From Flavobacteriaceae bacterium (GTDB lineage: Bacteria; Bacteroidota; Bacteroidia; Flavobacteriales; Flavobacteriaceae): DNA of 64,000 nt. A program made the translations under genes and the position numbers. The DNA lies in the NCBI GenBank assembly GCA_028279515.1, contig JANQNQ010000002.1, positions 248,001 through 312,000 of the forward strand, read 5' to 3'. Numbering within the stretch: the stretch's first letter is position 1; every line of letters begins with the position of its first letter. The notes beneath the pieces are model-generated. The model had not been told where the DNA came from and did not search any database. It saw only the letters and a list, made by a program, of their open reading frames with translations. Shown in pieces: positions 9,097-16,613 of this stretch.

Positions 9097-9151
9097 CTCC
9101 CCTCTTTGGCCAAAGAGGGGAATGAATTCTGCAAAGCAGAAGAAAGGGGAG
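9097..9151. repeat. Long palindromic intergenic element
   Basis: The perfect 22-bp palindrome at 9099-9120 (arms CCCCTCTTTGG / CCAAAGAGGGG) is followed by a hairpin TTCTGC / GCAGAA and a GGGGAG that can pair back with the first CTCCCC. Same style as the element 100 bp upstream but a different sequence. Confidence 0.6.
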
Positions 9152-9193
9152 TTCGTTGCTGCAAACACCTTCTGGTTACACATTTAAACTTTG

Positions 9194-9249
9194 AACTATT
9201 CACTTTATACTTTATACTTTATACTTTGTACTCAATACGAAATACTAAA
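9194..9249 (+). repeat. 7-bp-period TACTnnn array
   Basis: Eight units: AACTATT, CACTTTA, TACTTTA, TACTTTA, TACTTTG, TACTCAA, TACGAAA, TACTAAA. It lies 100 nt upstream of the sodC start and reads in its sense. Confidence 0.8.
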
Positions 9250-9269
9250 ACTCCAATAACAAGGGGCAG

Positions 9270-9289
9270 ATTCCCGCCTTCGCGGGAAT
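9270..9289. repeat. ATTCCC-N8-GGGAAT palindrome, copy 1
   Basis: ATTCCCGCCTTCGCGGGAAT. Related 20-bp palindromes occur at 11293-11312 and 40330-40349, each next to CAGATTCC-type flanks (on the minus strand for the third). Confidence 0.75.
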
Positions 9290-9350
9290 TAATTTGTATC
9301 ATTACCGATTACTACGTACCTTGGAGGTACAAAAAAAATCAACTCAAATT

Positions 9351-9938
9351 ATGAAACGTTTACCTATCCTTATGGTTTGTGCAAGCTTGGTTTTTATAAC
9401 CAGTTGTAAAAATGAGAAAAAAGAGACCGAAAAGGTCGTTGAAGATACTACAGAAGAAGTAAAGAAAGAAGTCGTTGAAGCCAAGGTCAAGACTGTTACC
9501 ATGGAACTTGAACCTAAGAGTGACAGTGGGGTTAAGGGCAAAGTGGCCTTTACTCAGGAAAAAGGAAAAGTAACCATGATCGCCTATCTTTCTGGCCTTA
9601 CCGAAGGCGAACATGCCATTCATATTCATGAGAAGGCAGATTGTTCTTCTGATGACGGAAAATCTACAGGAGGACACTGGAATCCTACCTTTCAACCACA
9701 TGGGAAATGGGGTGATGAAGGTGGATATCACAAAGGTGACATCGGAAACTTCACTGCAAACAAAGATGGAGAAGCTAAGATCCCTTTTGAAACCGATGAA
9801 TGGTGTATCGGATGTGGCGATGAGAAGAAAGACATCTTAGGCAAAGCCGTGATTGTTCACCAAGGTGTAGATGATTTCAAATCTCAGCCAAGTGGCGCCG
9901 CTGGTGCAAGGATAAGCTGCGCAGGCATTATCGAATAA
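9351..9938 (+). CDS. sodC: Cu/Zn superoxide dismutase, lipoprotein
   Basis: 195 residues from ATG 9351; the upstream in-frame ATG at 9294 is rejected because the lipoprotein signal (VFITSC, Cys19) begins here. A glutamate- and lysine-rich linker (20-45) precedes the SOD fold. All metal ligands are visible: H91/H93 (HIHEKADC), H109 (GGHWNP), H117, H127, D130 (YHKGDIGN) and H170 (VIVHQGVDDF). The structural disulfide pair is C98/C190 (GARISC). It converts superoxide to peroxide outside the cytoplasm, tethered to a membrane. The extra C152/C155 pair (WCIGCG) is unusual for the family. The -7 box is not clear; a hairpin follows the stop by about 27 nt. Confidence 0.93.
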   Translation: MKRLPILMVCASLVFITSCKNEKKETEKVVEDTTEEVKKEVVEAKVKTVTMELEPKSDSGVKGKVAFTQEKGKVTMIAYLSGLTEGEHAIHIHEKADCSSDDGKSTGGHWNPTFQPHGKWGDEGGYHKGDIGNFTANKDGEAKIPFETDEWCIGCGDEKKDILGKAVIVHQGVDDFKSQPSGAAGARISCAGIIE

Positions 9939-9965
9939 ACTGACATTTCTAAACAATATTCAAGA

Positions 9966-9992
9966 AGCCCTTGCCAAATCCTGTCAAGGGCT
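9966..9992 (+). terminator. Hairpin after sodC
   Basis: AGCCCTTG / CAAGGGCT with an 11-nt loop. The T-run is weak. The right arm CCTGTCAAGGGCT recurs in the hairpin at 17223-17257. Confidence 0.55.
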
Positions 9993-10033
9993 CTTATAGT
10001 CTCTAAAAGTTCCATATTAACAACAAAGAACAA

Positions 10034-11224
10034 ATGAATCCTTCGGCAGCAGGTTGGATAAACAAACTTTGGAAGCTCTCGGATGGCAAGGTTGCCTTTC
10101 AAAGCATTTCTCACAGCACCTATTATCATAGGGTGCGGCATGCTGGTTTTATTTATGGAACCAACATTGAACCATGGCTGCCCTTGTCGATCGAGAACTC
10201 TTTGACCGAAGAAGAGACAACCAAACTCAACCTATTTCTGGCCTTAACCTACACGTACAAAGAGCACTTTGGCTCGTTGGACCAAGAGGCGGTTACCAAT
10301 AGCATTCTAGAATTCTACAAGCAACTAAAGGCCAAACGACTAACACTTCTAGACAAGATAATTGTTGGAAAAAGTAGTACCGCCCAACTCGAAAAGGTGT
10401 TGCACTATCGTATTCAGGTCAATGAAAATGTCTTTACACGAAACTTTAGCAACATCATCACCAATGCATTACTTTTTGTTGACGTTTTAGCGTATCAATA
10501 TTTTTTAAGAGGAAATGCCAATGCCCATACCTATGCCGAGAGTTTAGAGCAATCTATTACTTCAGTAGTTCTCAATGCGCTGAATGCTAAGGAAGAAAAG
10601 ACTGACTACGACGAATTACTTGTGAAGCTATTGCAATCTTCATTGCGTTACAACGAAATACCCGAGCAACACTCGGTTGCAGAACTTTGTGCATTGCTCA
10701 CCTCATATACAGATCCGCTTGAAAAGTTATATATCATAGATCTTGCCTGCATGGCCGTTTGGAATGACCGTGCACTGGACAAACAAGAGGACCATTTTGT
10801 TTGGGCCTTGGGTCTGGACCTTGGTTTGGAACAGAAAGAAATCAGTTTTGCATTGAGCTTCGCGCACAGTTTTATTTTACAACACCAAGACAAGATCGCC
10901 ATCTTTAATACCAGCAATCCGGTGAAGCATTTTTATGACCAGTCGTCTAGGATGGTGAACGTTCTGATTTTGCGAAATAAGAAACGGTTGCTAAAAGAAC
11001 TAGACGAGAGCAAAGAACTCTTGTTACTTCTTACTAAAAGCACCACTAAAGATCTCAATGATGACGAAAAGCAAAAGGTAAGAGACCAGTTATTGGATAT
11101 CTGTAAAACGGTACCTTCACTGGCCATTTTTGCCTTACCCGGCGGTATGGTGTTGTTGCCATTGCTGATCAAGTTTATTCCGAAGCTTCTGCCGTCTGCC
11201 TTTGATGATAATCGTGTGGAATAG
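10034..11224 (+). CDS. LETM1-related biofilm-associated protein
   Basis: 396 residues, mostly alpha-helical, no signal peptide. The opening NPSAAGWINKLW and the C-terminal LPGGMVLLPLLIKFIPKLLP are hallmarks of the Bacteroidota family annotated as LETM1-related biofilm-associated protein. The C-terminal hydrophobic stretch matches the signature of the mitochondrial LETM1 membrane segment. A central region (about 180-290) resembles a TerB-like helical bundle with acidic residues. Role unproven; the name rests on distant similarity. Monocistronic; an 8-bp-period repeat array begins one base after the stop. Confidence 0.75.
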   Translation: MNPSAAGWINKLWKLSDGKVAFQSISHSTYYHRVRHAGFIYGTNIEPWLPLSIENSLTEEETTKLNLFLALTYTYKEHFGSLDQEAVTNSILEFYKQLKAKRLTLLDKIIVGKSSTAQLEKVLHYRIQVNENVFTRNFSNIITNALLFVDVLAYQYFLRGNANAHTYAESLEQSITSVVLNALNAKEEKTDYDELLVKLLQSSLRYNEIPEQHSVAELCALLTSYTDPLEKLYIIDLACMAVWNDRALDKQEDHFVWALGLDLGLEQKEISFALSFAHSFILQHQDKIAIFNTSNPVKHFYDQSSRMVNVLILRNKKRLLKELDESKELLLLLTKSTTKDLNDDEKQKVRDQLLDICKTVPSLAIFALPGGMVLLPLLIKFIPKLLPSAFDDNRVE

Positions 11225-11225
11225 C

Positions 11226-11261
11226 AATGAACTAATGTTTTAATGAAGCAATGTAATAATG
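11226..11261 (+). repeat. 8-bp-period AATGnnnn array after a stop codon
   Basis: AATG words at 11226, 11234, 11242, 11250 and 11258, starting one base after the TAG of the LETM1-related gene. Confidence 0.8.
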
Positions 11262-11292
11262 CTCAAGTTCTAATTCCAATAATAAGAAACAG

Positions 11293-11312
11293 ATTCCTAC
11301 CTACCTAGGAAT
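11293..11312. repeat. ATTCCC-N8-GGGAAT-like palindrome, copy 2
   Basis: ATTCCTACCTACCTAGGAAT. Its flanks (CCAATAATAAGAAACAG before it) match those of the copy at 9270 (CCAATAACAAGGGGCAG). It overlaps an in-frame ATG (11311) of the next gene, which argues for the later start at 11320. Confidence 0.7.
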
Positions 11313-11319
11313 GATACTG

Positions 11320-12030
11320 ATGACCAAAGACCAAAAACTAAAAACTATTTTCAACTGGAGCACGGGTAAAGATTCTGCACTGGCGCTGTATCATTTATTG
11401 AAAGACGAACGATACGATGTTACCAAATTGCTTACTTCGGTTAATGCTCACTATGACCGTGTGTCTATGCATGGATTGCGACGTAGTTTGCTGGAAGCAC
11501 AGGTCGCTGCACTGAATATCCCGTCGGTAACGCTAGAATTGCCCGAACAACCCGACATGGAAACCTACGAAACATTGATGCTTCAAACACTAAATCCCCT
11601 GATTGAAGAAGGGTGCACACATTCGGCGTTTGGTGATATCTTTCTAGAAGACTTGAAAAATTATCGCGAAGAGCAACTTAAAAAAGTAGGTTTGAATGCT
11701 CTTTTTCCGATTTGGAAACGGGACACCAAAGCGCTGATTCAAGAATTTGTGTCGTTAGGTTTCAAAGCAATCGTAGTTTGCATCAAGGCGGATCTATTGG
11801 ATGAAAGTTTCGTGGGGCGTGAATTGAATGAAGACTTTGTAAGAGACCTTCCGCCTAATGTGGATCCTTGTGGTGAAAACGGAGAGTTTCATACGTTTTG
11901 CTACGATGGACCTATTTTCAATAGTGCAATTCCCTTCCGCGTAAGCGAAAAAACATATAGAGAATATAAAGCTCCGAAACAAGATAATGCTTCTCATCAG
12001 GGATTTTGGTTTGTCGACTTACTCCCCTAA
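11320..12030 (+). CDS. Dph6-related ATP pyrophosphatase (DUF71, diphthine-ammonia ligase-like)
   Basis: 236 residues from ATG 11320. The N-type ATP pyrophosphatase loop is at S14-T-G-K-D-S19 (FNWSTGKDSA), and the DUF71 region with PNVDPCGENGEFHTF and DGPIF is conserved near the C-terminus. In eukaryotes this family amidates diphthine on EF2. Bacteria lack diphthamide, so the substrate here is unknown and probably a small molecule or another tRNA/protein modification. Cytoplasmic, single gene between repeat-containing spacers. The alternative start at 11311 lies inside a palindromic repeat. Confidence 0.85.
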   Translation: MTKDQKLKTIFNWSTGKDSALALYHLLKDERYDVTKLLTSVNAHYDRVSMHGLRRSLLEAQVAALNIPSVTLELPEQPDMETYETLMLQTLNPLIEEGCTHSAFGDIFLEDLKNYREEQLKKVGLNALFPIWKRDTKALIQEFVSLGFKAIVVCIKADLLDESFVGRELNEDFVRDLPPNVDPCGENGEFHTFCYDGPIFNSAIPFRVSEKTYREYKAPKQDNASHQGFWFVDLLP

Positions 12031-12091
12031 CTTTAACATGTTCAGTCTGTAACATATCTGTGCTAGGCACGTCTTACAAAAAACAAGTGGT

Positions 12092-13507
12092 ATGGCATTT
12101 TCTCTAAAGAAAGAAACAAAGGCTATTGGTATTACCTATCTGGTAACGTGGGTACTGATGCTTGGGTTCTTTGTGTTGGTCATGCTTATTAACGGAAACC
12201 CTTTTACCGAACTCTTTGGTAATTTAAAGCAATTATTGAGTCTTCCCCGATTTTGGGTAGCACTGCATGTGATCTTCTTATTTATTTACCTGCTGTTTTT
12301 ATTGTTTCGCTTTTTCGTCAGAACCTATAAACGTAAAGGTCCCAAGGTCTTTTTAAAGCGATTCTCTATTGGACTCCTACTTCCGATCCTATTGCTTTAC
12401 GGAAGTGTTAGAGCTATCATTTTTTATAACACCAACGAATCGTACACATACACTTGGGATAAACAGGTTGAAAACTATAGTTGCGTTCCGTATGAGCTGT
12501 ACCAGATCGACGGGAAACATCGGGGAATGAGTGTTTTTGGTTGGAATCGTACAGAAAATACTAGCAGCATTGAGTCTTTGATACAAAATAATGTAGAATG
12601 GGTTGCCGTGACCCCATTTCTTTATCAATCTGATGAAGGGTCATTAGACATGAGAAGTCCGACTGCCATTGGTGAATGGTCTAAAAGAGATTCTACCTTT
12701 ATCAAGGCTATTCATGAGTTGCATGATAGAAGGGTCAAAGTACATCTAAAACCGCACGTTTGGTTGGGCCAAGGTTGGCGCTCTAATATTTCATTGTCTG
12801 ATCAAGAAGAATGGAATCGTTGGTTTGATACGTATGAGACCAACATGCTTCATTACGCCCATATGGCGGCTTTTACCAATGCAGAATTGTTTTGCATTGG
12901 CACTGAGCTAAAAACTACACTTACCGCTCTACCCAACCGCTGGGTGCAATTGGTGACCAAGATCAAAGAAATCTATCCAGGGAAATTGACCTACGCTGCC
13001 AACTGGGATGGGGAATTCAAGAAAGTTCCCTTTTGGAATGAAATGGATTATGTTGGTGTTCAGGCATATTTTCCGTTGACAAAAAGTAATGCGCCAGAGA
13101 TTACGGCCATTGAAGACGGATGGTCCAAGCATATTACCATGTTGAAAGTACTTCATGAACAATATCAAAAACCCATTCTATTTACTGAAGTTGGCTATAA
13201 AAGTGAGGCTACAGCAACTATTAGTCCATGGGAATGGGGTGACTCTTTCGATATTTTGTTTGCGAAGCGTTCGTATAGAACTCAACAATACGCCTATGAA
13301 GCACTGTTCAACAAACTTTGGGATGAGGGTTGGTTTGCAGGTATGTACATATGGCAATGGGACAACCGATATCGCGGACCTAGTAACGGTGCTGCTTTAG
13401 ACTTTACTCCGCAATACAAACCTGCACAAAACACCATTGCTAAATGGTACGGCACCCTTGGTGCCATTGATGCTTCTCATAAAACAACGAATCCAACAAC
13501 GCCATGA
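12092..13507 (+). CDS. Membrane-anchored GH113-like glycoside hydrolase
   Basis: 471 residues. Three membrane segments at the N-terminus (about 13-33, 53-75, 92-111), then a TIM-barrel domain from about 140. GKHRGMSVFGW opens the barrel, VKVHLKPHVWL marks beta strand 3-4, E272 in FCIGTELKTT is the candidate acid/base and E366 in PILFTEVGYKS the candidate nucleophile. This fits glycoside hydrolase family 113 (beta-mannanase-like), although the three-helix anchor is unusual for a secreted hydrolase. The barrel would face the periplasm or cytoplasm depending on topology. The stop overlaps the ankyrin gene by ATGA, so the two are translationally coupled. Confidence 0.8.
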   Translation: MAFSLKKETKAIGITYLVTWVLMLGFFVLVMLINGNPFTELFGNLKQLLSLPRFWVALHVIFLFIYLLFLLFRFFVRTYKRKGPKVFLKRFSIGLLLPILLLYGSVRAIIFYNTNESYTYTWDKQVENYSCVPYELYQIDGKHRGMSVFGWNRTENTSSIESLIQNNVEWVAVTPFLYQSDEGSLDMRSPTAIGEWSKRDSTFIKAIHELHDRRVKVHLKPHVWLGQGWRSNISLSDQEEWNRWFDTYETNMLHYAHMAAFTNAELFCIGTELKTTLTALPNRWVQLVTKIKEIYPGKLTYAANWDGEFKKVPFWNEMDYVGVQAYFPLTKSNAPEITAIEDGWSKHITMLKVLHEQYQKPILFTEVGYKSEATATISPWEWGDSFDILFAKRSYRTQQYAYEALFNKLWDEGWFAGMYIWQWDNRYRGPSNGAALDFTPQYKPAQNTIAKWYGTLGAIDASHKTTNPTTP

Positions 13508-14163
13508 GCGCAATATACAAGGCTAAAGTAGTTACAGAACTTCAAAAATGGTATGGCACATTGCTGACCAATATGACGCAATTTAATACGATTGCTGACC
13601 ATCTTTCTGCTTTATCAGAACGTCTTTTTGAAGGTGTTCAACAAAACAATGCTGTTGTCTTCAGTGAAATTAACAACTATAACCCGAATTATTTGGGCGT
13701 TGACGTTGATATACTACAAGCTAAAAACCTTGGAATAGCAGATTGTCAATTGACCATAGCCTGCGAACATGGTTATGCCGATTGGGCGCATCTAGAGGCT
13801 GGTGCTCAAACAGCGTATAATAGCCAATTTGAAAGTGCTGTTAATCTTCTGCTTGAAGGCAACCTCAACGAACTCAGAAATATGATCGCTGCGTATCCTG
13901 AACTGGTTTCTGAAAAGAGTAACTATCCGCATGGTGCCACTTTACTTCACTATGCTGCGAGTAATGGTGTTGAATTTTGGCGACAACAAGTACCATATAA
14001 TTTGAAAGAAATTGTGCAGTTTTTGCTCGATCAAGGAGCCAACCCTAAAGTAACCATGGCGGTCTATGGCGGACACTTTGATGTCTTGAGTTTGTTTACT
14101 TCAAGTGCGCATCCTTATGAGGCGGGAATTGGGAAGGAAGTGGAGTTAGTTCTTAGTTTTTAG
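13504..14163 (+). CDS. Ankyrin-repeat protein, C-terminus possibly cut by a repeat array
   Basis: 219 residues. A helical N-terminal half precedes ankyrin-like units (NLLLEGNLNELRNMIAAYPE; ATLLHYAASNGVEFW; IVQFLLDQGANPKVTM; FDVLSLFTSSAHPYEAG). It has a coupled start with the GH113-like gene (ATGA). The last residues LVLSF and the TAG stop are written by a 7-bp-period array that continues into the spacer, so the original C-terminus may be lost. Relatives often continue past the SSAHP segment. It likely mediates protein-protein contacts in the cytoplasm; partner unknown. Confidence 0.75.
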   Translation: MSAIYKAKVVTELQKWYGTLLTNMTQFNTIADHLSALSERLFEGVQQNNAVVFSEINNYNPNYLGVDVDILQAKNLGIADCQLTIACEHGYADWAHLEAGAQTAYNSQFESAVNLLLEGNLNELRNMIAAYPELVSEKSNYPHGATLLHYAASNGVEFWRQQVPYNLKEIVQFLLDQGANPKVTMAVYGGHFDVLSLFTSSAHPYEAGIGKEVELVLSF

Positions 14164-14201
14164 TTATTGGTTATTGGTGTTAGGTGTTAGGTGTTAGGTT
14201 T
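14146..14201 (+). repeat. 7-bp-period TTAGTTn/TAGGTGT array overlapping a gene end
   Basis: Eight units: TTAGTTC, TTAGTTT, TTAGTTA, TTGGTTA, TTGGTGT, TAGGTGT, TAGGTGT, TAGGTTT. The first two and a half units are coding; the stop TAG lies in unit 3. It also reaches the stop of the convergent small gene. Confidence 0.85.
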
Positions 14202-14418
14202 TGGTGAGGAAGCTAATTGTACTGAAAGTAACAATAGCAATTCCTATTAGGGCTATGAGTACTGCCACTGTGTATAACTTGGGTAACCTGTCTCCAAAAT
14301 CATCAGCATTCTTGCCATAATAACGATACATCCTTAATCCTAGGATAACAAGTATGATTCCAAATAATGTGTAAAGCAGTGTATCGATAGCTGCTGTCTT
14401 TAAAATTTTCACTTTCAC
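14194..14418 (-). CDS. Small two-helix membrane protein, unknown
   Basis: 74 residues with two membrane segments (about 11-30 and 47-69) joined by a charged loop (RYYGKNADDFGDRLPK). I do not recognise a family. It overlaps the preceding secreted NTF2-like gene by ATGA and so is made with it. Its 3' end lies inside the repeat array that comes from the convergent ankyrin gene. Confidence 0.6.
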   Translation of the reverse strand: MKVKILKTAAIDTLLYTLFGIILVILGLRMYRYYGKNADDFGDRLPKLYTVAVLIALIGIAIVTFSTISFLTKT

Positions 14419-14972
14419 TTTCCACCTTTCATCTTCACATAGAGGTCAAGCATTTTTCTTAGGTGTTTTGCTCCTTCTGTGTTGTAGCCAAGATTGTTCG
14501 GGTATAGTTCGCGTTGCTCACAAAACGACTTAAATTTTTCATATTTAACTCCATTTTGTTTTACCAACTCACTATGTCCTACTATTGTATCCAAACCTTG
14601 ATGACTAACCTTATCACCTTTAAAGTGGTAAGTCACCTTTAGTTTTCTCGGAGTTCTATCTAATGCGGTATCCAAATAATTAGTGTATTCTTCAATAACA
14701 ATCACAGTTTCACTATCTGCCTTTAAGGATACCACTTTTATTTGAGAACTCATTTCTTTGCCCCATAGTAGTTGATCTTTTAATTGTGCCAAGCTCTTTG
14801 ATTCCATGCTTTTGTCTGGCGCAAAGATTTCGTAATAATCAGGTCTTACCAATTGATTGACTTTCTCGAAATCATAGTTATTTCGAGCATCTATATACTC
14901 ACGTACGATGGATTCTTTCTCTTCTTGAAATCCTAAAGAGATGAGTAGTAAAAAAAGGTGTTGTACTTTCAT
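14415..14972 (-). CDS. Secreted NTF2/SnoaL-like protein, unknown
   Basis: 185 residues. A short hydrophobic N-terminus (HLFLLLISLGF) may be a signal peptide. The segment EKESIVREYIDARNNYDFEKVNQLVRPDYYE (core: REYIDARNNYDFEKV) has the helix pattern of NTF2/SnoaL-type folds, followed by beta strands and a C-terminal helical part of about 50 residues with YPNNLGYN. No catalytic residues are evident. Coupled by an ATGA overlap to the small membrane protein downstream. Function not assigned. Confidence 0.6.
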   Translation of the reverse strand: MKVQHLFLLLISLGFQEEKESIVREYIDARNNYDFEKVNQLVRPDYYEIFAPDKSMESKSLAQLKDQLLWGKEMSSQIKVVSLKADSETVIVIEEYTNYLDTALDRTPRKLKVTYHFKGDKVSHQGLDTIVGHSELVKQNGVKYEKFKSFCEQRELYPNNLGYNTEGAKHLRKMLDLYVKMKGGK

Positions 14973-14994
14973 TTCAAATCTTGTATTTCTTTAC

Positions 14995-15190
14995 TGTTCA
15001 TTTTTTCTTGATAAAAAACGAACCAAAAAATCAAGAAGGTTTGAGGAAATTTTTGAGAAACACATTCTCAAAACCGCTGCTGACCCTGCACTTCATGCTC
15101 CTTTTCGCTAACGCGAAACGCACTTCCGTTTGTCTCACAGCTATTTCTGAAAACCTTCGGCTAGACCTAAATTTCTTACATTTTGGTTAA
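14995..15190 (+). repeat. Probable Bacteroidota interspersed repeat
   Basis: About 200 bp with no credible gene. It starts with an inverted repeat TTCTTGAT / ATCAAGAA (15005-15037) around AAAAAACGAACC and contains a second palindrome TTTCGC-TAAC-GCGAAA (15103-15118). The opening TTCTTGATAAAAAACGAACC and the order of internal words resemble, from memory, a repeat scattered through many Bacteroidota genomes. A 69-codon open frame here is not treated as a gene. Confidence 0.55.
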
Positions 15191-15255
15191 AGTAGCTATT
15201 CAACATTTATTTCTGTACAAATACTTTTTGCTAAGTTCTTTTAAATTTCATCAAT

Positions 15256-15801
15256 TCACTTCTTTATCAAATGAATCATAGAAGCATCTTCAAAATCAAA
15301 TTGAAACATTATATGATTGTCTTTATCTTCTAACCGCGTGATTAAGATAGCATCATCAATATTATAATGCTTGTTATCTTCTATGAGCAAAGTCATATCC
15401 ATTTCATAAAACTCCTGTTCAAAAATGACATAGTTTTTCTTGACAGCGACGTACGGTTTCGCAATCACAGACTTCGACGTTAAATACAATTTTAACTGAC
15501 CATCATCATAATATTCATTCCTTTCGAGATGGGGTGCCATCGATACAAAAACAGTAAGTATAGGAATCATCATAGGCAAACAACTTATGACAACAAGAAC
15601 AGTTAAGATAGAACCATAAATCTTTGCCCACTTTTTCTTAATCTCACTGAAAACAACAACAAAAGTTGAGAAAAACCAAACCCAAAACAAAAGTTTATCA
15701 GCCCAGTCTGTGGCAAGAGAAATTCCTTTCCAAAGAAATAATATGGTATCCGCAGCCAGAATAGCTGTAATAATAAAATATCCTTTGGTACTTTTCTTCA
15801 C
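15256..15801 (-). CDS. Membrane protein of unknown function
   Basis: 181 residues. Three to four membrane segments in the first 95 residues (GYFIITAILAADTILFLW; LLFWVWFFSTFVVVF; IYGSILTVLVVISCLPMM; IPILTVFVSMAP), then a soluble beta-rich C-terminal domain of about 85 residues with EFYEMDMTLLIEDNKHY and NHIMFQFDFEDAS. I do not recognise the family. It belongs to a run of minus-strand accessory genes; a 7-bp repeat array lies in the spacer upstream. Confidence 0.6.
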   Translation of the reverse strand: MKKSTKGYFIITAILAADTILFLWKGISLATDWADKLLFWVWFFSTFVVVFSEIKKKWAKIYGSILTVLVVISCLPMMIPILTVFVSMAPHLERNEYYDDGQLKLYLTSKSVIAKPYVAVKKNYVIFEQEFYEMDMTLLIEDNKHYNIDDAILITRLEDKDNHIMFQFDFEDASMIHLIKK

Positions 15802-15875
15802 GTGTTTACTTGTTTTGGTTCTTAATCAGAATATACATTTAAAATTCAACATGCAAAATTCATAATTGACCTTTG

Positions 15876-15931
15876 CACTATGTACTTAATACTTTGTACT
15901 CACATCTCAATACTCAATACTAACTTCTATC
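15876..15931 (+). repeat. 7-bp-period TACTnnn array
   Basis: Eight units: CACTATG, TACTTAA, TACTTTG, TACTCAC, ATCTCAA, TACTCAA, TACTAAC, TTCTATC. It abuts the stop codon of the minus-strand CPBP-like gene. Unlike the other TACT arrays, it does not read in the sense of a neighbouring start. Confidence 0.8.
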
Positions 15932-16600
15932 TCACAGAAACTTCCCAAACGTATCCATAAAAGGATCTTGGTTAAGAACTGTGTAATAGAAGAGTCCGCC
16001 GAGCCAGCCATGAAACAGTCCCAGTACATAGAGGTTTCTTGCTTTTAAATATACGTATCCGTAAAAGAGTGCCAAAACAAAGGTTGCTCCTATCAGCCAC
16101 CAAAACGGATAGTGTACAGCGGCAAACAAGATAGCGGCAAAGAGAATGATCACTGCTTTGTTAAACTTCTTCCCTTCCATATCCTGAAGGTTTCCAGCCA
16201 ATAGACTGATCAGTAAAAATTGTTGGATCGTCCCCCAAATCGGATACATAATCAATATCGGGATCAGGTGCCACGTCATATTGATGGTTCCTTGATAGAA
16301 TCCTACGGCAAAAAAGGCTGCAATCGCAAACAGTCCGAAGGGAAGCACCATGGACAGTACTTTCTTGAAATTGTCTTTTCTAAACCCCCAATACGCAAGG
16401 ATTTCTTTGTTTCTTCTGCTCTGATAAATTACATAGCAGATCCAAAAAAGAGAGGCACCCGCAACAAAAGGAAATCGCCAGTTCAGGTAATCCATAAAAA
16501 GGAACTTTCCGGCAGCTGTAATCAATACTGCAGTTATTTCTAGGAAGCGTTGCTTGTTCGAAATTTCAATCATTGTCTCCTGCTTCTGATTCTGATTCAT
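15932..16600 (-). CDS. CPBP-family integral membrane protein with altered active site
   Basis: 222 residues, about seven membrane segments. The CPBP (Abi, CaaX prenyl protease-like) core is recognisable: motif 1 region IWGTIQQFLLIS, motif 2 AAVHYPFWW (His163), motif 3 LGLFHGWLGG (His197). Motif 1, normally EExxxR, reads Q126-Q127, so the catalytic glutamate pair is replaced by glutamines. The protein is probably not a glutamic protease and may have a binding or structural role. An ATG at codon 10 could be the real start. The upstream lipoprotein gene ends 13 nt before its own 5' end, so the two are likely co-transcribed. Confidence 0.72.
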   Translation of the reverse strand: MNQNQKQETMIEISNKQRFLEITAVLITAAGKFLFMDYLNWRFPFVAGASLFWICYVIYQSRRNKEILAYWGFRKDNFKKVLSMVLPFGLFAIAAFFAVGFYQGTINMTWHLIPILIMYPIWGTIQQFLLISLLAGNLQDMEGKKFNKAVIILFAAILFAAVHYPFWWLIGATFVLALFYGYVYLKARNLYVLGLFHGWLGGLFYYTVLNQDPFMDTFGKFL

Positions 16601-16613
16601 ATATTATAAGTAA

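Larger units (their letters stand above)
8973..9350. other. Repeat-filled spacer ahead of sodC
   Basis: About 380 bp without a credible gene. It holds a two-hairpin element (8987-9030), a long palindrome element (9097-9151), a 7-bp-period array (9194-9249) and an ATTCCC-N8-GGGAAT palindrome (9270-9289). Short open frames across it are made of repeat sequence. Confidence 0.75.

Noticed and set aside
9091-9354. 87-codon frame before sodC
   Set aside because: Built from palindromic elements and TACTnnn words; overlaps the sodC start region.
14981-15190. 69-codon open frame on the plus strand
   Set aside because: It lies wholly in a probable interspersed repeat with inverted repeats and has no domain or leader; composition is unlike neighbouring genes.
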